A stretch of DNA of 64,000 bases from the NCBI RefSeq assembly GCF_005116675.2, contig NZ_CP050699.1:1325001-1389000 (forward strand), written 5' to 3'. The translations under genes and the position numbers were made by a program. Positions 51,714-60,258 of this stretch are shown here, in pieces; position 1 is the stretch's first letter, and every line of letters begins with the position of its first letter. Source of the stretch: Desulfosediminicola ganghwensis (lineage in GTDB: Bacteria > Desulfobacterota > Desulfobulbia > Desulfobulbales > Desulfocapsaceae). Below the pieces are notes generated by a model. It had not been told where the DNA came from. It saw only the letters and a program-made list of their open reading frames with translations, and did not search any database.

Positions 51714-51899
51714 TCAGCTCAACTGTTCATACTCGTCCTTCGAGAAAGCTTTGCGAAGTAGATGAGTTACTTTGGCAGCAATGACTTCATCATGCAGATG
51801 ATGAAATTTGCGATTCTGAAGATCGAGCTCCTCCAACGTGATGACATTGTTTGTGGTCCGGATCTCAAGGTGGTCTGATGCAGGCTGTGGGTAGCTCAT
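51714..51899 (-). CDS. Small acidic protein of unknown function
   Basis: 61 residues starting MSYPQPASDHLEIRTTNNVI, with a helical, histidine-rich middle (NRKFHHLHDEVIAAKVTHLL) and an acidic end. GGAG lies seven bases ahead of the ATG, and a terminator follows the stop, both of which support a real gene. Not recognised. Confidence 0.55.
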   Translation of the reverse strand: MSYPQPASDHLEIRTTNNVITLEELDLQNRKFHHLHDEVIAAKVTHLLRKAFSKDEYEQLS

Positions 51900-52207
51900 C
51901 CGAGTCTCCTTTTTACACTCCATTTTTATGGAATTGCACACGCACTGAGTGATGTGCAACAAAAAGATACAGGGTGCGGCTATACCTTGAATAAGATGCT
52001 CGAATAATTGATAGCAGAGATGATGTCGCCTGTCAAATTGACAGAGTCCTTATGTTGCGACAGAAGTGGTTGCCGGGATTGACCTCTTGATCAATTGCAA
52101 CCACCCCTGTTTTTGGGCCGGGAAGGCGAAGGATTACACCGAAGTCTGCATGATTGCCGATTGTAATTGTGCCATGCAGCTCCGTGTGATTTTATGAAAT
52201 TTTCAGG
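51900..52207. other. Intergenic region, nothing recognised
   Basis: 308 bases between the small minus-strand gene and the alcohol dehydrogenase remnant; no supported feature. Confidence 0.4.
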
Positions 52208-52540
52208 TTAAAGTGCGGTCCGCAGTATCTCACGGCAAGTATCCAGACTCAGGTCCTGGGTCTCAGAGAGTAGTGCTGTCATGCCATGATTTTCAAGGGA
52301 AGTGACAATCCGCTCTATTCCATCTTCTCCGATATCGTAATCAGAAAGCAGTGTTTTAACGCTTAGTTGCTGGAAGAACTCTTCAGGCATGGTAATGGCG
52401 CTTTCAATGCGGGTGTCCTCATCGCCTTTGGTGATGCCCCGGATCCTCTTTCCATATTGGAGCAGTTTGCCGCGTTTACGGTCTTTCCGCACACGCCACA
52501 CGGCAGGTTGAATGATAGCAAGTGATTTGGCGTGATCCAG
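52208..52540 (-). pseudogene. 3' remnant of a YqhD/BDH-type iron alcohol dehydrogenase
   Basis: About 110 codons on the minus strand match the C-terminal third of YqhD-type NAD(P)H-dependent alcohol dehydrogenases: LDHAKSLAIIQPAVWRVRKD, GKLLQYGKRIRGITKGDEDT, FFQQLSVKTLLSDYDIG and LENHGMTALLSETQDLSLDT. Everything ahead of the DHAKSLA segment, including the nucleotide-binding half and other metal ligands, is missing; upstream codons in the same frame instead belong to an AraC-type gene read backwards. The remnant cannot be an active enzyme. The clean break near 52540 suggests a single deletion. Confidence 0.82.
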
Positions 52541-52675
52541 TGCGGGACTCGGGTGAATGAGGTGGCCAGTGTGGTGGGCTATGAGAGTGCGGCGCAATTC
52601 AGCCGGGAGTTTAATCGTTATTTTGGCAACAGCCCCAGAGAATTTGCCAGGAGGGAGCTTGCCGGGATTGTTTAA
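52541..52675 (+). pseudogene. 3' remnant of an AraC-family regulator
   Basis: On the plus strand about 44 codons read VNEVASVVGYESAAQFSREF, then NRYFGNSPREFARRELAGIV and a stop. This is the last helix-turn-helix of an AraC/XylS regulator. All upstream parts are missing; the sequence changes abruptly into the reversed end of the alcohol dehydrogenase at about 52540. The original arrangement would have been two divergent genes, as yqhC and yqhD are in E. coli, with the shared promoter and both 5' halves now deleted. Confidence 0.8.
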
Positions 52676-52797
52676 CGAGGGACTCTTATGAAACAGTTGG
52701 GTGTATAACCGAAGTTGAGAGTGGTTTTCTCGCTGAGAATGGATGGTGACCAGCTTGTTTTGCTTTGTTATCACTCAGCGTGCACGCAGGGGGCTGG

Positions 52798-54264
52798 TTA
52801 AAGAGCAGCCTGGGTAAGTTTCAGGTACACCGCTTGGGCTTGAGATACATTCTCAGGCTCTATGTCATAATCATGAGCGTAGCTTCGGGCAGGGAGTATT
52901 GACTTGGCAAATCTACCGAGTTTATCCGGGTCCAGATCAAGGAGTGCTGCAAGCTTGGTAAGCTGAGTATCCGGGGAGTTGCAAAGCGTGTCGTAGTTGA
53001 AAAATACTAGCTGGTGGGAGTGATCATCAAGAAGTTTTCTGTATGAAACGGTCCAGTAATGAAGCCAGAATTCGATGGAGTGAGCAGGCCTCTGAGCAGC
53101 CGCCGGGAATGTGCTGTCGATTTCAAATGGTTTGATGTTCTCCCCAAACTCATGGTGGCCTAACCAGGTCATGTACTTACGTGCAAAAGGAGTCTCCTTA
53201 TGAATTTGACAAAAGTGCTGATGTTGTTTGAGTAGGGAACTGGCGTGATCGATTGGCTTCCGAAACGGTACCAGAATAACGCCATCGGGAAATGCTGCTG
53301 TGATTAATTCGATTCTTAGTAAATTATTATTGTTTTTGGCGAGATACCTCGTCCCTGTTTTTGTGCTTGAGGACGCGGCGAGAATGTTGTTTACATATTT
53401 TCTATATTTTTCTTCAAGCTCTTTGTCTCGACTCTGAAATGCTAACGAGTTTTTCTGAACATACTGTTCTTTGCTGAACGTAAGCCAGAATATCTCTTCA
53501 AACGCTTCAGGGCTATCAAAGTTTACCTCTAATCGATCGCCGTGGGCACGTTCTTTTTTCTCTCCGGTTTGATAATAGTTCTGAGAGATTTTTGGCCAGA
53601 GATAAGGCGCTGTAACGAATGGCATATTACGGTATGTGAGGGTCGAAAAGACTCCTGTACTGTACAACGCCTCAAGCAATATGGTGGTGCCACCTCTGGC
53701 CAGTCCGGAGACAAATACAGGGGGAGGAGATGGCTGATCTCTCTTGGGAATTACGGCACAATCCAGATCGAATGCCAGTTCCCGGACCACCTTATAATTC
53801 AAGCTAAGATGATGCAGAAAAGATGATGATCTTGAGTAGGCATCAAGCTTACTGTGCTTGGAGTCGGTGAATTTCGTTCTCAATATGGCGTAGAGGGTGC
53901 CTACCAGTAACGCCGAAATTTGAGTGTCGACTCTGAGGAAAGAGTTGAAGGATTGTGTGAGATCGGTTTTCAGAAGATATCCTGTGGCAAGATATGTGAG
54001 AGTAAAGACTGAGCAGCAGAGTAGCAGGAAAAAGCCAAGCAAGCAGGTTGATTGAAGTATCAGCCTGGCATAATGGGGAATGACCATCCCTTTCCTGTGA
54101 TCACTTATTCTGCTGGAACGGATAACGGAAACAGATTTCGTAGAATGTTTACGCAGCTTGATCAGTTCAGCATTAAAGGGCAATGCCCTGAACGATTCGA
54201 TGAAAACAATACAGGGGGCGATTACGACTGCTAGTAGTGTCGGCAGAGTCTCAAACGATATCAT
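52798..54264 (-). CDS. Membrane-anchored sulfotransferase family protein
   Basis: 488 residues. The first 150 contain three hydrophobic helices (TLLAVVIAPCIVFIESF, LGFFLLLCCSVFTLTYLATG, ISALLVGTLYAILR). The cytoplasmic rest is a sulfotransferase fold: VFVSGLARGGTTILLEALYS is the 5'-phosphosulfate loop that binds PAPS, and ILVPFRKPIDHASSLLKQHQ matches the 3'-phosphate segment. It would transfer sulfuryl groups from PAPS to an acceptor made at the membrane, such as a lipid or glycan. Its start overlaps the small membrane protein gene by four bases. In a sulfate reducer, PAPS use outside respiration is notable. Confidence 0.82.
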   Translation of the reverse strand: MISFETLPTLLAVVIAPCIVFIESFRALPFNAELIKLRKHSTKSVSVIRSSRISDHRKGMVIPHYARLILQSTCLLGFFLLLCCSVFTLTYLATGYLLKTDLTQSFNSFLRVDTQISALLVGTLYAILRTKFTDSKHSKLDAYSRSSSFLHHLSLNYKVVRELAFDLDCAVIPKRDQPSPPPVFVSGLARGGTTILLEALYSTGVFSTLTYRNMPFVTAPYLWPKISQNYYQTGEKKERAHGDRLEVNFDSPEAFEEIFWLTFSKEQYVQKNSLAFQSRDKELEEKYRKYVNNILAASSSTKTGTRYLAKNNNNLLRIELITAAFPDGVILVPFRKPIDHASSLLKQHQHFCQIHKETPFARKYMTWLGHHEFGENIKPFEIDSTFPAAAQRPAHSIEFWLHYWTVSYRKLLDDHSHQLVFFNYDTLCNSPDTQLTKLAALLDLDPDKLGRFAKSILPARSYAHDYDIEPENVSQAQAVYLKLTQAAL

Positions 54265-54467
54265 GATGCCGGTTTATCATTGGTCCGGATTTTTTTGTAG
54301 ACCCTCTTGAGCGGGTACCAGAAGATGCCGAATATCGCCAGAACGATAGAGAAGATGACTCCTAAAATGACTCCGACTACACCCATGCCAAGCCCCGGGC
54401 CAATATAGGCGTGGGCGGTTTGGGGTAACATGATGAGAAGTAATGATAAAAGTAGAATTATCTGCAT
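54261..54467 (-). CDS. Small exported/membrane protein between sulfuryl-transfer genes
   Basis: 68 residues: a signal-like helix ending AHA, the sequence YIGPGLGMGVVGVILGVIF, one membrane helix and a basic tail (WYPLKRVYKKIRTND). It overlaps the arylsulfotransferase-like gene by ten bases at its start and the sulfotransferase gene by four at its end, so it is translated with both. No known family by eye; perhaps a membrane adaptor. Confidence 0.72.
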   Translation of the reverse strand: MQIILLLSLLLIMLPQTAHAYIGPGLGMGVVGVILGVIFSIVLAIFGIFWYPLKRVYKKIRTNDKPAS

Positions 54468-55801
54468 ACGGGGAGCTCCTCGAAAAAGTTGGTGGGGAGA
54501 AACCTGGCTTCGGATACTTTAATAAACTGCTTTTTGCCTCCGTAATAATTCAGGAATTCAAAGACAATTTCTCCGTGCTCATCTACTTCAAACACCCAGC
54601 CCTGCTGTGGAGAGGTGACAAGGATGCCATTATTTTCCAGAAACTGGTGTTTGCCCTGGTGCCAGGTGTAAAAATTATACTTTTCACCGTCAACCAGGGT
54701 TTTATGTTTGTAGCTGACCGGGTCGATCTCCATGATGCTCGAAAAACCACGGTGCATATTGTTGTTGAAAATGGAGATAGTGCCTTTACTGTTCCAGTCG
54801 GGATCATGTTGTCGGCGTGCCAACCCCTGTCGCCACCATTTCACCTCAAGTGTGTCAGGGTTTATGATGAAGATGAGGTCCGGAGAGCGCAAACTGACCA
54901 ACAGGTCACCTGGTTCGAACCCTGGGTATTGTTCTATCCATTTTTCAGGCAGGGGTTCGATATCATTGGGATGCCAGCGATCAGGCACCCACTTGGAACC
55001 ATCTCTACTGTCTTGCTGTAAGATACTAAAAATATCGATGCTTGGATTGGCCTCCATTATTTCCTGTAAAGGAAAGGTTCTGATAACTTCGCCAGAATCG
55101 TAGTCGACCTTAGTCAGGTTCATCCCATAACCTTTATCTATTCCAGGGATTCCCCACGCCCAGACGGAGTTATCGTTATCCAGGGCGACGGAGTGGTGAA
55201 AGTTTCCTTTCAACCGCCAGACTTCGTTGCTGCAGTAGTCATAACGGGTAAGCGAAGTTCCAGAGTCGTATGCAACCACGATGGAGCCGTCGCGGCCAAT
55301 CTCTATGCCGTGCGGGAACACGTTATTATCGGGTCTGTGCTTCCATGAGACATTTTCCTGACTGATATTCCACATATGGCTGACTTTACCTTGATTGTTC
55401 AGCAATATGGCACCATGAAATGATTTTTCCATGTCAAAAGCACCATATATCAGGCGGTATCCTTCGGGTGCCTGTGGGGAGAGGTATATGAGGGGTTTTG
55501 ATCTACGGGATTTTGTCGGAATATCAGTCAGCGAAGTGTATTTTCCTGAAAATAGATCACCCCTGTCTGAGTTTATGATGTGGCGTTCCGGTTTGAAGTT
55601 CAGGTCGTTTTTCACCTTTTCCACCAAGGTTTTTGTTTCCTCCTTGTCGCCGGTGATGAACTTTTCAATCTCTGCTATGAGTGGATAAGGCCATTTTTTT
55701 GTCGCGTAAACATAAACACCAATGGAGAAGGCTGATAGTATAGCCAACCAACTGCAAGAAATGATGAAGATCAATTTACCTGGACCGGATTTGGATTTCA
55801 T
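54458..55801 (-). CDS. Arylsulfotransferase (ASST)-like protein with N-terminal membrane anchor
   Basis: 447 residues. One N-terminal membrane helix (LIFIISCSWLAILSAFSIGV) places the rest in the periplasm. The body is a beta-propeller of the arylsulfotransferase type, with GYRLIYGAFDMEKSFHGAIL, FPHGIEIGRDGSIVVAYDSG, WHPNDIEPLPE, ARRQHDPDWNSKGTISIFNN and WHQGKHQFLENNGILVTSPQ. Histidines in these blocks are the likely catalytic residues. ASST moves sulfate between phenolic compounds without PAPS. The overlap with two further genes, one a PAPS-type sulfotransferase, suggests a joint pathway that sulfates or desulfates a surface component. Confidence 0.8.
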   Translation of the reverse strand: MKSKSGPGKLIFIISCSWLAILSAFSIGVYVYATKKWPYPLIAEIEKFITGDKEETKTLVEKVKNDLNFKPERHIINSDRGDLFSGKYTSLTDIPTKSRRSKPLIYLSPQAPEGYRLIYGAFDMEKSFHGAILLNNQGKVSHMWNISQENVSWKHRPDNNVFPHGIEIGRDGSIVVAYDSGTSLTRYDYCSNEVWRLKGNFHHSVALDNDNSVWAWGIPGIDKGYGMNLTKVDYDSGEVIRTFPLQEIMEANPSIDIFSILQQDSRDGSKWVPDRWHPNDIEPLPEKWIEQYPGFEPGDLLVSLRSPDLIFIINPDTLEVKWWRQGLARRQHDPDWNSKGTISIFNNNMHRGFSSIMEIDPVSYKHKTLVDGEKYNFYTWHQGKHQFLENNGILVTSPQQGWVFEVDEHGEIVFEFLNYYGGKKQFIKVSEARFLPTNFFEELPVCR

Positions 55802-56179
55802 GGCTGTATGTGACTAGGGTTATGGGAAATGCTTGTACTCGACTTGGCAAAAAATGATTTCAGGGTGGTGCAATTGGATTAAATCCTAACTCATAAAAGG
55901 ACCTAAAACAAGAAGTTCCGGATATGGGTGTTGAATAGTTAATGGCTATGTGACCAATTCGAATTATTTAAAATATCTGTATTAGAGGGGCTTTTGTAGA
56001 ATTGGCAGGAAATTTTCAAAAACTCAGACGAAGTCAGATACGAAATTTTGACTGCAATGTATGGTTAGCGATTTTTACAGACAAAACACTTGAGAAGATT
56101 CCACTGCATTGAAGAGGCTTGGTATGCGAACTTGAGGAGGTTGGGTTTTGAGAGTTGAACGATTTGCCGGGAAAAGAGA
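55802..56179. other. Intergenic region, nothing recognised
   Basis: 378 bases upstream of the sulfuryl-transfer operon and downstream of the SYLF gene; no clear promoter or hairpin beyond the terminator at 56180. Confidence 0.4.
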
Positions 56180-56207
56180 ACCGGAGCAGCCATATGGCTG
56201 CTCCGGT
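56180..56207 (-). terminator. Terminator of the SYLF-domain gene
   Basis: ACCGGAGCAGCCAT and ATGGCTGCTCCGGT form a perfect 28-base palindrome. The minus strand continues TCTCTTTTC. Confidence 0.8.
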
Positions 56208-56223
56208 TTGTAAGACTGATTTT

Positions 56224-56793
56224 TTAACGGCGGATTTTGCTGAACTTGGAGCCTTCCACAGTAAGGTTGTACATCAATCCCTTGTTGTTGAATACAAAAC
56301 CTATGATCGGGTCCTGAACTTTGGTAGTGCTGAGGTTCTTTGCCGCACCCCATTCCACCAGGGCGACAGAACCATCAACTCCCGCTTCCCAACCGTCGCT
56401 GGCACGAAACTTATGTAGTGCGTAATCATCCATAAACACCATAATGATGGTTTTAGCCTGGGCACCAAGCTGGAAGCCTATCGAGGCGCTGGCTGTGTTG
56501 TAATAATCGACGGTTTTGCCACCAACAAGCAGTGCTCCTTCACCATACTCGCCACCAACGACAAAGCCGCCCTTGAGCACGCTCGGGAACACGAGTACTC
56601 CCCTGGCGCTGTTCAGGAATTGCTGTCCTCCGCTGACGTTCAGGGTAAAACTTTTGAGAGCCGCATCAACCTCAATATCGATTTGACGGGCTGATTTAGC
56701 CTGGGCAAAAGTTGAAAACGAAAGAAATGTCAGCGCGATGAGAGCCAGGAGCGCAAAACGTGATTTGGGTTCGACTGCTTTTATACTCTTCAT
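56224..56793 (-). CDS. Exported SYLF (Ysc84-like) lipid-binding domain protein
   Basis: 189 residues. A signal peptide (LLALIALTFLSFSTFAQA) precedes a SYLF domain: SARGVLVFPSVLKGGFVVGG, YGEGALLVGGKTVDYYNTAS, ASIGFQLGAQAKTIIMVFMD and the late DPIIGFVFNNKGLMYNLTVE. SYLF proteins bind phospholipids; bacterial forms are small envelope proteins with unclear function. The ATG at 56793 has AGAG upstream; another at 56820 is possible. Single gene with a strong terminator. Confidence 0.88.
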   Translation of the reverse strand: MKSIKAVEPKSRFALLALIALTFLSFSTFAQAKSARQIDIEVDAALKSFTLNVSGGQQFLNSARGVLVFPSVLKGGFVVGGEYGEGALLVGGKTVDYYNTASASIGFQLGAQAKTIIMVFMDDYALHKFRASDGWEAGVDGSVALVEWGAAKNLSTTKVQDPIIGFVFNNKGLMYNLTVEGSKFSKIRR

Positions 56794-57296
56794 GTTCAAA
56801 TCTCTATTGAGTTGGTCCATTACGACATCTCATATGGTCACGGAGATGGTATGTAATATACGAAAATCTAAAACATTTCAAACTGCATTAATATAGTAGG
56901 CAAGGCCGCTATGGCAATGTTTTAGGCTAAAAAAAAATCAAATTCTCGTGATAACATATTGTTAGAAGTCTGTTGCGGGGAGGGGTATCTGCAATTTGCC
57001 ATTGGGGATAAACGTGTCAAAATGTTTCCATCTGGGCAACACCTCGTTGGTGGGAAAATCCGAAAGTGAATAACTGGCAATTTGACTGCAGGCAAAACTT
57101 ATAAAATTAGTTTATCGGGTGCTGATGGTGAATTAATTTCTGATTGTTGCTTGAAATCAAGTTGACAAAGAGAGAACTCAAGGTAAGATCGGCCTGAAAG
57201 AGATGTGGCTGGAGTGGAATTTTCCCTGACAGGAAGATGCTCTTCAGACTGAATTATGGCAACAAGTCGGAAACGCAAATTATCAGGGGATCTGCA
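56794..57296. promoter_or_regulatory. Divergent regulatory region upstream of the TRAP operon
   Basis: 503 bases. Contains a candidate -24/-12 element at 57075-57090. No gene recognised. Confidence 0.4.
57075..57090 (+). promoter_or_regulatory. Candidate sigma-54 promoter of the TRAP-GlcDF operon
   Basis: TGGCAATTTGACTGCA keeps TGGCA and TGCA with correct ten-base GG-GC spacing. Transcription would start about 195 bases before the dctP ATG. C4-dicarboxylate and related carriers are often sigma-54 controlled, which supports it mildly. Confidence 0.5.
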
Positions 57297-58334
57297 ATGA
57301 AGAATAGAGTGATGACAAACGTCAGAAAACTGGCGTGTGGAGTAATTGGCCTGGCACTGGTGTCCGGTGTTGCGGTATCTGCCCAGGCGAGTGTGAAGTT
57401 TGGACATGTGGCACCACCATTCCATGGTATGTCCAAAGGTATCGATGATTTTGCTGCCTATGTGAAGGAAAAAACTGAAGGCCGTATCGATATTCAGACA
57501 TTTCCGGCCGGACAGCTTGGTGGCGAGCGATCAATGGCTGAACAGGTGCAGAGCGGTACATTGCAGATCGCCTCAATAACCACCGCAGTTCTTCAGAATT
57601 TTGTGCCCCAGGCTGCTATCATGGACATGCCGTTTATCTTCCCGAACAGGGCAACGGCTTACGCCACCCTGGATGACCAGGAAGTGCAGGAAAAAATCTT
57701 TTCCTATTTCCCCAAGAAAGGTTTTGTCGGCATCGGTTGGACCGAAAACGAGATTCGTGATTTTGGCAACAGCAAGCGACCTGTCCGAACCCCGGAAGAT
57801 GTAAAAGGTCTGAAAGTCAGGGTGATGAATTCACCTGTTTTCCTCGACACCTTCAAGGCACTCGGTGCTTCTCCGGTTGGAATTCCTTTTCCTGAGACCT
57901 ATAACGCTCTTCAGGCAGGTGTGATCGATGCCCAGGAAAACCCCGTTCTGACAATGGTCCTGGTTAAATTCACTGAGGTTACCAAATATGTGACCATGAC
58001 CCAGCACAGTGTTACCGAGTGTGCCATCATTGTTGGTATCGACTACTGGGAATCTTTAAGTGATGCTGACAGACAGATCTTCAGGGAAGCTGCGAAAATT
58101 GCCACCGATACCAATCGCAAGGTCAATGCCGAGTTGCATAACAAACTGCCGAAGTCCGAGATCTCCATTGAGGAATATGCCAAAGCCAACGGGGTTGAGA
58201 TTGTTCACCTGACCGATGCCGAACGCGAAAGTTTCAGGGAGGCTGTTCAGCCTGTGTGGGATAAATACCGCAAAAAATTTGGTGATGATCTGTTCGATTT
58301 CATGCTCGACAAAATCAATGAGCATAAGCAGTAA
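57297..58334 (+). CDS. dctP: TRAP transporter solute-binding protein DctP
   Basis: 345 residues. Signal peptide ending VSAQA, then VKFGHVAPPFHGMSKGIDDF and IDIQTFPAGQLGGERSMAEQ, the usual DctP start. The arginine that grips the ligand carboxylate lies in GLKVRVMNSPVF. It binds an organic acid in the periplasm and delivers it to DctQM. The ATG at 57297 was chosen because a typical signal peptide begins there; the frame continues 60 bases upstream. The downstream oxidase genes suggest a 2-hydroxy acid such as lactate or glycolate as the ligand. Confidence 0.93.
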   Translation: MKNRVMTNVRKLACGVIGLALVSGVAVSAQASVKFGHVAPPFHGMSKGIDDFAAYVKEKTEGRIDIQTFPAGQLGGERSMAEQVQSGTLQIASITTAVLQNFVPQAAIMDMPFIFPNRATAYATLDDQEVQEKIFSYFPKKGFVGIGWTENEIRDFGNSKRPVRTPEDVKGLKVRVMNSPVFLDTFKALGASPVGIPFPETYNALQAGVIDAQENPVLTMVLVKFTEVTKYVTMTQHSVTECAIIVGIDYWESLSDADRQIFREAAKIATDTNRKVNAELHNKLPKSEISIEEYAKANGVEIVHLTDAERESFREAVQPVWDKYRKKFGDDLFDFMLDKINEHKQ

Positions 58335-58366
58335 TTACGAAACCGCAGTAAGTGTGAAAGATATCC

Positions 58367-58405
58367 AAAGCTGGCCGGTTGCTGTGAAAGTGACCGGCCA
58401 GCTTT
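58367..58405 (+). terminator. Stem-loop between dctP and dctQ
   Basis: AAAGCTGGCCGGT and ACCGGCCAGCTTT, perfect 13-base arms around 13 bases, then ATCTGTTTTC. Probably a partial terminator or mRNA-stabilising stem that keeps binding protein in excess over the membrane subunits. Confidence 0.75.
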
Positions 58406-58444
58406 ATCTGTTTTCAGCATGAATCAAATCAGGTGGTATGTGTG

Positions 58445-58951
58445 ATGATTGAGCGAGCAGTGCAATTGGTCGACAGGGTGGAGAAATTTACCCTGGTCTG
58501 GACCATTCTTGGCCTTGCCTTGGTCGGCTTTGTGGAAGTTTTTACCCGATACCTGTTGAACTATTCCTTCACCTGGTATGAAGAGGTCGGCCGTTATCTC
58601 GGCGTGTTTATAGCTTTTCTGGGTGGCTCAATTGGTGTGAAGAGCGGCAGTCATTTTGTGATGGATCTTTTTGTGACCAGAATCGCTTCTCCCTGGCAGC
58701 AATTTTTGCGAACCATTACCTCGTTGTTGTCCGGAACGTTTTTCTTTCTGGTGGCGTGGTACGCATGGAAGATGGTGACCAGACTGTACGGTTTTGAGAC
58801 CACTTCTCCAACCTTGGAAATGCCGATGTATATAGCGTATCTGCCAATCCCTTTTTTCTCTGTGGTAATGGGGTTGCGTTTCTGCGGCCAGGGGTTTGGG
58901 CATCTGCGTAATGGCCTGAGAGTTGTGAGGGACGGAGGGGTGAAATGCTGA
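58445..58951 (+). CDS. dctQ: TRAP transporter small membrane subunit DctQ
   Basis: 168 residues with four membrane helices (LVWTILGLALVGFVEVFTRY, SFTWYEEVGRYLGVFIAFLG, a third with SLLSGTFFFLVAWYAWKMV, a last with YLPIPFFSVVMGLRFCG). The second helix pattern W-EE-RY-G and the later amphipathic LEMPMYIAYLPIP are DctQ hallmarks. ATG at 58445 has AGGTGG eight bases ahead. Its end overlaps dctM by seven bases. Confidence 0.9.
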   Translation: MIERAVQLVDRVEKFTLVWTILGLALVGFVEVFTRYLLNYSFTWYEEVGRYLGVFIAFLGGSIGVKSGSHFVMDLFVTRIASPWQQFLRTITSLLSGTFFFLVAWYAWKMVTRLYGFETTSPTLEMPMYIAYLPIPFFSVVMGLRFCGQGFGHLRNGLRVVRDGGVKC

Positions 58952-60225
58952 TTGCTGCGGTTTGTATTATCTTTTTTGTATTGCTCTTCATGGGGGTTCC
59001 CATTGCGGTTATCCTCGGCGTCAGCACAGCCGTATGTCTGATGCTTTTTACCTGCACGCCTCTGCACATTGTTGCCCAGCAGCTTTTTAATGCGCTTGAT
59101 AACTTTGTATTGCTAGCCATTCCGTTCTTTATCCTGGCGGGCTCGATAATGACTCGCGGCGGAATTGCCCGCCGACTGATTGAATTTGTCAATGCGCTGG
59201 TGGGCTGGTTTCCGGGTGGGCTTGGTATGGCAGGTATTCTGGCCTGTATCTTCTTTGCGGCCATCTCCGGTTCATCACCAGCCACAGTTGTTGCCATTGG
59301 CTCCATCATGATTCCGGCCCTCATTAAAGCTGGCTATGGTGAAAAATTCTCGCTTGGTCTGATTACCGTCTCCGGTTCGCTTGGTATCGTCATTCCGCCA
59401 TCCATCCCGATGATCCTCTACTGCCTGGTGATGAACGTTTCCGTGGCAGAGATGTTTATGGCTGGCATATTACCCGGCCTTATGATCGGTGCGGCCCTCA
59501 TGGCCTACACCTATGTTGTGGCCCGCCGCAATAACTGGCGTATTGAGAAAAAATGTTCTGTTGAAGAAATCATAACCACAGCCCGCCGGGGGGCCTGGGC
59601 CTTGATTCTGCCGGTGCTGGTGCTTGGTGGTATCTACTCAGGGCTTTTCACCCCCACCGAAGCTGCGGCGGTGAGCGTGGTTTATGCGCTCTTTGTCGAG
59701 ATCTTTATCTATAAAGAGTTCAAAATCAGGGATATTACCAATGTCTGCCAGGAGGCTGCTGTGCTTTCAGCCTGTCTGCTGTTTATTCTTGCCTGCGCCA
59801 TGACCTTTCTCTGGTTACTGACCGCAGAGCAGATACCCCAGCAGCTGGCTGATATTATCGTGCAGCATATCAACAGTCCCTGGATGTTCCTGCTCTGTGT
59901 GAACCTGCTTTTCCTTATTCTCGGCTGCTTCATGGATGATGTCAGCGCCATGCTCATTCTGGCACCGCTCTTTTATGAGACGCTGAACCGCTATGGTATC
60001 GATCTGGTGCATTTTGGTGTGGTGATGGTACTCAATATCCAGATGGGCATGTTGACGCCTCCGTTCGGGCTCAATCTTTTTGTTGCCTCAGGAATAACGG
60101 AACGACCGCTGATGACTGTTGCCAGAGGGGTCATGCCGTTTCTGGGCATTATGTTGTTTTGCCTGCTGCTGGTCACCTATATTCCATCGATCTCACTGCT
60201 GCTGCCGGAACTCCTTCTGCGCTGA
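58945..60225 (+). CDS. dctM: TRAP transporter large membrane subunit DctM
   Basis: 426 residues with about twelve membrane helices. Family blocks include VPIAVILGVSTAVCLM, LLAIPFFILAGSIMTRGGIA, FAAISGSSPATVVAIGSIMI, GSLGIVIPPSIPMILYCLVM and FTPTEAAAVSVVYALF, the two hairpin-type substrate regions among them. Uptake is driven by the sodium gradient. Overlap with dctQ by seven bases shows coupled translation. The use of sodium ties in with the NhaD antiporters of this genome. Confidence 0.94.
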   Translation: MLIAAVCIIFFVLLFMGVPIAVILGVSTAVCLMLFTCTPLHIVAQQLFNALDNFVLLAIPFFILAGSIMTRGGIARRLIEFVNALVGWFPGGLGMAGILACIFFAAISGSSPATVVAIGSIMIPALIKAGYGEKFSLGLITVSGSLGIVIPPSIPMILYCLVMNVSVAEMFMAGILPGLMIGAALMAYTYVVARRNNWRIEKKCSVEEIITTARRGAWALILPVLVLGGIYSGLFTPTEAAAVSVVYALFVEIFIYKEFKIRDITNVCQEAAVLSACLLFILACAMTFLWLLTAEQIPQQLADIIVQHINSPWMFLLCVNLLFLILGCFMDDVSAMLILAPLFYETLNRYGIDLVHFGVVMVLNIQMGMLTPPFGLNLFVASGITERPLMTVARGVMPFLGIMLFCLLLVTYIPSISLLLPELLLR

Positions 60226-60258
60226 TGCTTTATTATCTGTTAACAGGACGAAGTTATT

